Positions 63,959 through 64,000 of a DNA stretch of 64,000 nt are shown piece by piece. A model generated the notes under the pieces. The model did not search any database. It saw only the letters and a list, made by a program, of their open reading frames with translations, and had not been told where the DNA came from. Position 1 is the first letter of the stretch; the number at the start of each line of letters is the position of its first letter. The stretch lies in contig CM022674.1 in NCBI GenBank assembly GCA_012295275.1, positions 6,630,936-6,694,935 on the forward strand, written 5' to 3'. The DNA is from Chrysomallon squamiferum (taxonomy: Eukaryota; Mollusca; Gastropoda; Neomphalida; Peltospiridae). Position numbers and translations under genes: made by a program.

Positions 63959-64000
63959 CAAAAAGGGGAGGTAATAAGAGAAAGAAAAACAGTGTAAAAG
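63505..64000. other. OPA1 intron, no exon recognised
   Basis: AT-rich sequence with an (AG)n microsatellite at 63910-63955. The next upstream OPA1 exon is not in the window. Confidence 0.6.

Overview
This window is nuclear DNA from an animal. It is very AT-rich, dense in microsatellites ((ATT)n, (TTTA)n, (AG)n, (AC)n, poly-A) and its genes are cut into many short exons (about 50-360 bp) with GT-AG introns of a few hundred bases. The proteins are clear orthologues of conserved animal genes but well diverged from vertebrates. An invertebrate, probably a lophotrochozoan such as a mollusc, is the best guess; the species cannot be fixed from sequence alone. I built the gene models by hand-splicing, checking that reading phase is kept across every junction, and comparing the peptides with remembered family sequences.

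Layout. (1) 1-17434, minus strand: the N-terminal ~1025 codons of the nucleoporin ELYS/AHCTF1, 26 exons; the 3' end lies beyond base 1. (2) 17435-21495: ELYS upstream region and SLC35F6 downstream flank, largely simple repeats. (3) 21496-29966, minus: complete SLC35F6-like transporter, 8 coding exons, with a dead Tigger/pogo-type transposase fragment in one intron. (4) 30363-30434, plus: intact tRNA-Pro(AGG). (5) 30663-33439, plus: an inserted, intronless, 5'-truncated PCCA (propionyl-CoA carboxylase alpha) retrocopy with a 3' UTR, AATAAA and a 31-nt A-tail, headed by a Tigger-like hairpin. It is bracketed by two apparently identical 279-bp direct repeats; the first begins inside the tRNA gene, so the second carries a truncated tRNA. 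(6) 35041-38443, plus: complete myeloid leukemia factor (MLF) gene, 4 coding exons, plus a phase-compatible possible alternative first exon. (7) 38444-50150: 11.7 kb without a recognised gene, holding the 3' UTRs of MLF and OPA1 and simple repeats. (8) 50151 to beyond 64000, minus: OPA1 mitochondrial dynamin, 25 coding exons from the coiled-coil region to the stop, plus a candidate 45-nt cassette exon.

The genes are unrelated housekeeping genes (nuclear pore assembly, membrane transport, MLF co-factor, mitochondrial fusion) and do not form a pathway. The most notable observations are the PCCA insertion with its very long target-site-like duplication in a tRNA gene, and a recurring pattern in which introns contain decayed tandem copies of the neighbouring exon edge together with its splice site.
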